Origin: Candidatus Chloroploca mongolica
GTDB taxonomy: Bacteria; Chloroflexota; Chloroflexia; Chloroflexales; Chloroflexaceae
Assembly (NCBI RefSeq): GCF_004762035.2
Contig: NZ_SIJK02000036.1
Location: 1-54,395 of the forward strand
Length of the DNA stretch: 54,395 nt
Reading direction: 5' to 3'
Shown here: positions 54,301 to 54,395 of the stretch, piece by piece
Layout of the letters: each line of letters opens with the position of its first letter
How positions within the stretch are numbered: the first letter of the stretch is position 1
The notes under the pieces: model-generated
Database searches by the model: none
The model's input: the letters and a program-made list of their open reading frames with translations, nothing else
Told to the model about the DNA's origin: nothing
Made by a program: the position numbers and the translations under genes

Positions 54301-54395
54301 ATATTTTTATGCGGAATAATGGCAATAATGCTATGCATGTACTTACCGTTCGCTTATTTCTAGACAGGGTTCGGAGAATCTGGTAGGCTCGTGGT

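Overview
The window looks like a chromosomal segment of a moderately GC-rich, free-living bacterium, most probably Chloroflexota (class Chloroflexia, perhaps Chloroflexales). This placement is an inference from the style of the proteins, a split PntA, a TAXI-type TRAP transporter, RqcH, a PgpH-like protein, and abundant GC-rich palindromic intergenic repeats. No rRNA, tRNA, CRISPR array, phage or transposase gene was seen.\n\nLayout. 1-1060: a repeat-only stretch with four copies of a dispersed element. 1107-3811: mltG, aroE and an A24 prepilin peptidase. 3868-6725: a SEC-C protein, a family 2 glycosyltransferase and an odd sigma-70-like protein. 6789-9646 (minus strand): metY-metX behind a promoter, a SAM-I riboswitch and an intrinsic terminator. 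9720-11189: an acyl-CoA dehydrogenase with a strong promoter and a palindromic operator candidate. 11339-14933: a two-gene TAXI-TRAP transporter. 14996-20915 (minus): a tightly coupled three-gene membrane/hydrolase cluster of unknown role, then a DUF1269 protein, a DUF937-like protein and a LuxR-type regulator. 20954-26891 (minus): a GlcD-GlcE fusion flavoprotein and the pntAA-pntAB-pntB transhydrogenase operon. 42819-54395: housekeeping genes (proC, an SDR, gabD, rqcH, gmk, yqeY, a PgpH-like HD phosphohydrolase), small lipoproteins, and a repeat block at the end.\n\nThe highlight is the plus-strand operon at 27080-42753. It encodes a long acyl-CoA dehydrogenase, a 3189-residue iterative synthase (KS-AT-KS-ACP x6-KR-DH), a dedicated Sfp-type phosphopantetheinyl transferase, and a complete three-subunit biotin-dependent acyl-CoA carboxylase (carboxyltransferase, biotin carboxylase, biotin carrier). 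The set could make its extender unit, prime the carrier domains, condense, ketoreduce and dehydrate, and perhaps reduce enoyl intermediates in trans. It therefore reads as a self-contained secondary-lipid or polyketide pathway of the PfaA/HglE broad type. Its most striking feature is that all six tandem carrier domains have Thr where the phosphopantetheine-bearing Ser is expected (GVDTVKQAE instead of a DS-type motif). The associated biotin carboxylase also departs from several normally conserved active-site residues.\n\nRegulatory structure is unusually readable. Many transcription units end in long, nearly perfect hairpins, several with the same core (GCCAGC, 3-nt loop, GCTGGC flanked by A and T runs) but different, fully complementary outer arms. 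Dispersed palindromes occur in the gaps, and one 63-bp copy lies in frame inside rqcH.
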